From Jeongeupia sp. HS-3 (lineage in GTDB: Bacteria; Pseudomonadota; Gammaproteobacteria; Burkholderiales; Chitinibacteraceae), in NCBI RefSeq assembly GCF_015140455.1, contig NZ_AP024094.1, positions 310,001 to 374,000 of the forward strand: a stretch of DNA of 64,000 nucleotides, written 5' to 3'. Below, one piece after another: positions 62,986 to 64,000 of the stretch. Position 1 is the first letter of the stretch. Each line of letters starts with the position of its first letter. The translations under genes were made by a program, and so were the position numbers. The notes under the pieces are model-generated. The model was not told the DNA's origin, made no database searches, and was given only the letters and a program-made list of their open reading frames with translations.

Positions 62986-63792
62986 ATGACGACCGCCGAA
63001 CTGTCGTGGGGGCGTAGCCCGCGCCGCGCCGTATTGCGAAATGCGGTGGCGCGACCTGTGGCGGCGAGCCGGCCGGTGGCGCCGGCCACGATTGTGCCGG
63101 CGGACGAACCGTCGTCGCCGTACCGGCTCTGGCTGGCGCTGGCCTTGCTGATCGCCGCTGTGCACTGGGGCGGCGCGGCCTTGTTGTCGGGTTCGCCGAA
63201 ACCGGCGCCCGCCGTGATCCCGGCCAAGGTGCCGCCGATCCGGATCGAACTGGCGCGACCGCTGCCGCAGGCAGTCAAGCCAAGCCCGCAGGCGGCCGAA
63301 CCACTCCCGCAGGCGGTCAAGCCTCCGCCGCAAGTGGCCAAACCGCGCCCGCCCGAGCCGCAGGCGGCGAAGCCGGCGAAAGCCGCGACGGCGACAGCCC
63401 GCCCGGTCGCCGCACCGAACGCCACGGCGGTCGCACCCGTGGCCGACACCGTCGCCGTCAGCCGCGAGCCGGCTCCGGCCGCCGCGCCCGCGCCGGCTTC
63501 CGAGACGGTCACCGAAGCCAACGGTTCGACCGCCTATTTGCACAACCCGGCGCCCGATTACCCGCCGATGGCGATGAGCCAGGGCTGGGAAGGCAAGGTG
63601 CTGCTGCGGGTGTTCGTGCTCGCCAACGGCAGCGCCGACCGCATCGAGATCAAGCAGTCGAGCGGCCGGAAGATGCTCGACGACGCGGCGATCAAGGCCG
63701 TGAAGCGCTGGGTCTTCGTGCCGAGCAAGCGCGGCGGCACGCCGCTCGACGGCTGGGCCGTCGTTCCCATCGAATTCAAACTCGCCAACTAA
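62986..63792 (+). CDS. TonB energy-transducing protein
   Basis: 268 residues. A membrane segment (LWLALALLIAAVHWGGAALL) near residues 44-63 follows an unusually long N-terminal tail. A Pro-rich linker has near-repeats of the form P-x-P-Q-A-V-K-P. The C-terminal domain (YLHNPAPDYPPMAMSQGWEGKVLLRVFVLANG and AAIKAVKRWVFVP) is typical TonB. CAGGAG lies 6 nt before ATG 62986. It couples proton motive force to the receptor encoded upstream, together with the ExbB that follows 10 bp later. Confidence 0.93.
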   Translation: MTTAELSWGRSPRRAVLRNAVARPVAASRPVAPATIVPADEPSSPYRLWLALALLIAAVHWGGAALLSGSPKPAPAVIPAKVPPIRIELARPLPQAVKPSPQAAEPLPQAVKPPPQVAKPRPPEPQAAKPAKAATATARPVAAPNATAVAPVADTVAVSREPAPAAAPAPASETVTEANGSTAYLHNPAPDYPPMAMSQGWEGKVLLRVFVLANGSADRIEIKQSSGRKMLDDAAIKAVKRWVFVPSKRGGTPLDGWAVVPIEFKLAN

Positions 63793-63802
63793 GAGGTAAA
63801 TC

Positions 63803-64000
63803 ATGTCCGAATTCCTGACCACCCTGATCGTTGACGGCACCCTGTGGGCGCTCGGCGTTTTTTCGGTGCTGACCTGGTCGCTGATCCTGCTCAAGGGCTG
63901 GCAGCACTGGCGCGTGGCGCGGCAGGACCGTGCCTACGCCAAGGCCTTCTGGTCGGCGGCCAGCCTTGAACAGGCGGCCGCGCTGACCGACGCGGCCGGC
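63803..64000 (+). CDS. ExbB/TolQ-family proton channel subunit, N-terminal part
   Basis: The first 66 residues are in the window: MSEFLTTLIVDGTLWALGV, then FSVLTWSLILLKGWQHWRVA, the first membrane helix and following basic stretch of ExbB. The gene runs past the window end. Its start lies 10 bp after tonB with GAGG upstream. An exbD gene is expected next (inference). Confidence 0.88.
   Translation, partial: MSEFLTTLIVDGTLWALGVFSVLTWSLILLKGWQHWRVARQDRAYAKAFWSAASLEQAAALTDAAG

Noticed and set aside
60711-63521. A 936-codon antisense frame opposite the monooxygenase, DszB-like and tonB genes
   Set aside because: It crosses three well-supported genes and has only biased composition.

Overview
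The window is GC-rich, densely coded bacterial DNA. Its housekeeping genes (rne, rluC, aroC, lysC, alr, dbpA, mltG, lplT), a squalene/hopanoid pair and three tRNA genes fit a Gram-negative betaproteobacterium, plausibly in or near the Neisseriales. That placement is inferred from gene content and was not tested by any search.

Layout. 1-3259: end of a type I secretion operon (ATPase, HlyD adaptor, TolC). 3266-11845, opposite strand: a SCO1-like copper chaperone, a Tat-exported multicopper oxidase and a 2018-residue heme peroxidase with RTX repeats, the obvious client for the secretion operon. 11846-12776: AT-rich non-coding DNA with dyads. 12777-23418: housekeeping genes (dbpA, aroC, a lipoprotein, hpnD-hpnE-SDR, a TPR protein, a DinG/YoaA-type helicase, mltG, hemG) and a candidate structured RNA. 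23419-24044: a structured leader in front of a 63-residue zinc-ribbon protein. 24193-25837: amino-acid ABC permease and binding protein. 26115-33414: rne, rluC, HAD phosphatase, Rieske protein, S49 peptidase, motD. 33428-37356: a five-gene copper-tolerance operon. 37479-46968: hybrid kinase, CNNM/CorC protein, tannase-family esterase, lplT, dedA, alr, lysC.

47038-47332 holds tRNA-Ser(GCU), tRNA-Arg(ACG) and tRNA-Glu(UUC). The tRNA-Glu 3' end is the attachment site of a decayed 3-kb element (47318-50361) bounded by 15-bp direct repeats. It contains a truncated serine recombinase, an intact-looking IS3-family insertion sequence, an IS remnant and a frameshifted tyrosine integrase. The apparent native tRNA terminator now lies just beyond the distal repeat.

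50547-64000 is an organosulfur-scavenging island: tauABCD, a sigma-54 activator without a sensory domain, two DszB-like (desulfinase/solute-binding fold) paralogues, a TonB-dependent receptor, an exported M20 amidohydrolase, an SsuD-like flavin monooxygenase, and a dedicated TonB and ExbB (ExbB cut by the window end). I read three -24/-12 promoters here, each served by upstream copies of one palindrome, TGGTG-N6-CACCA. This suggests the local sigma-54 activator controls the receptor, the monooxygenase and both DszB-like genes. One paralogue keeps the DszB Cys/His/Arg triad; the other has Ser in place of both Cys and His. This self-contained regulon is the most interesting system in the window. 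The RTX peroxidase/multicopper oxidase locus is second.
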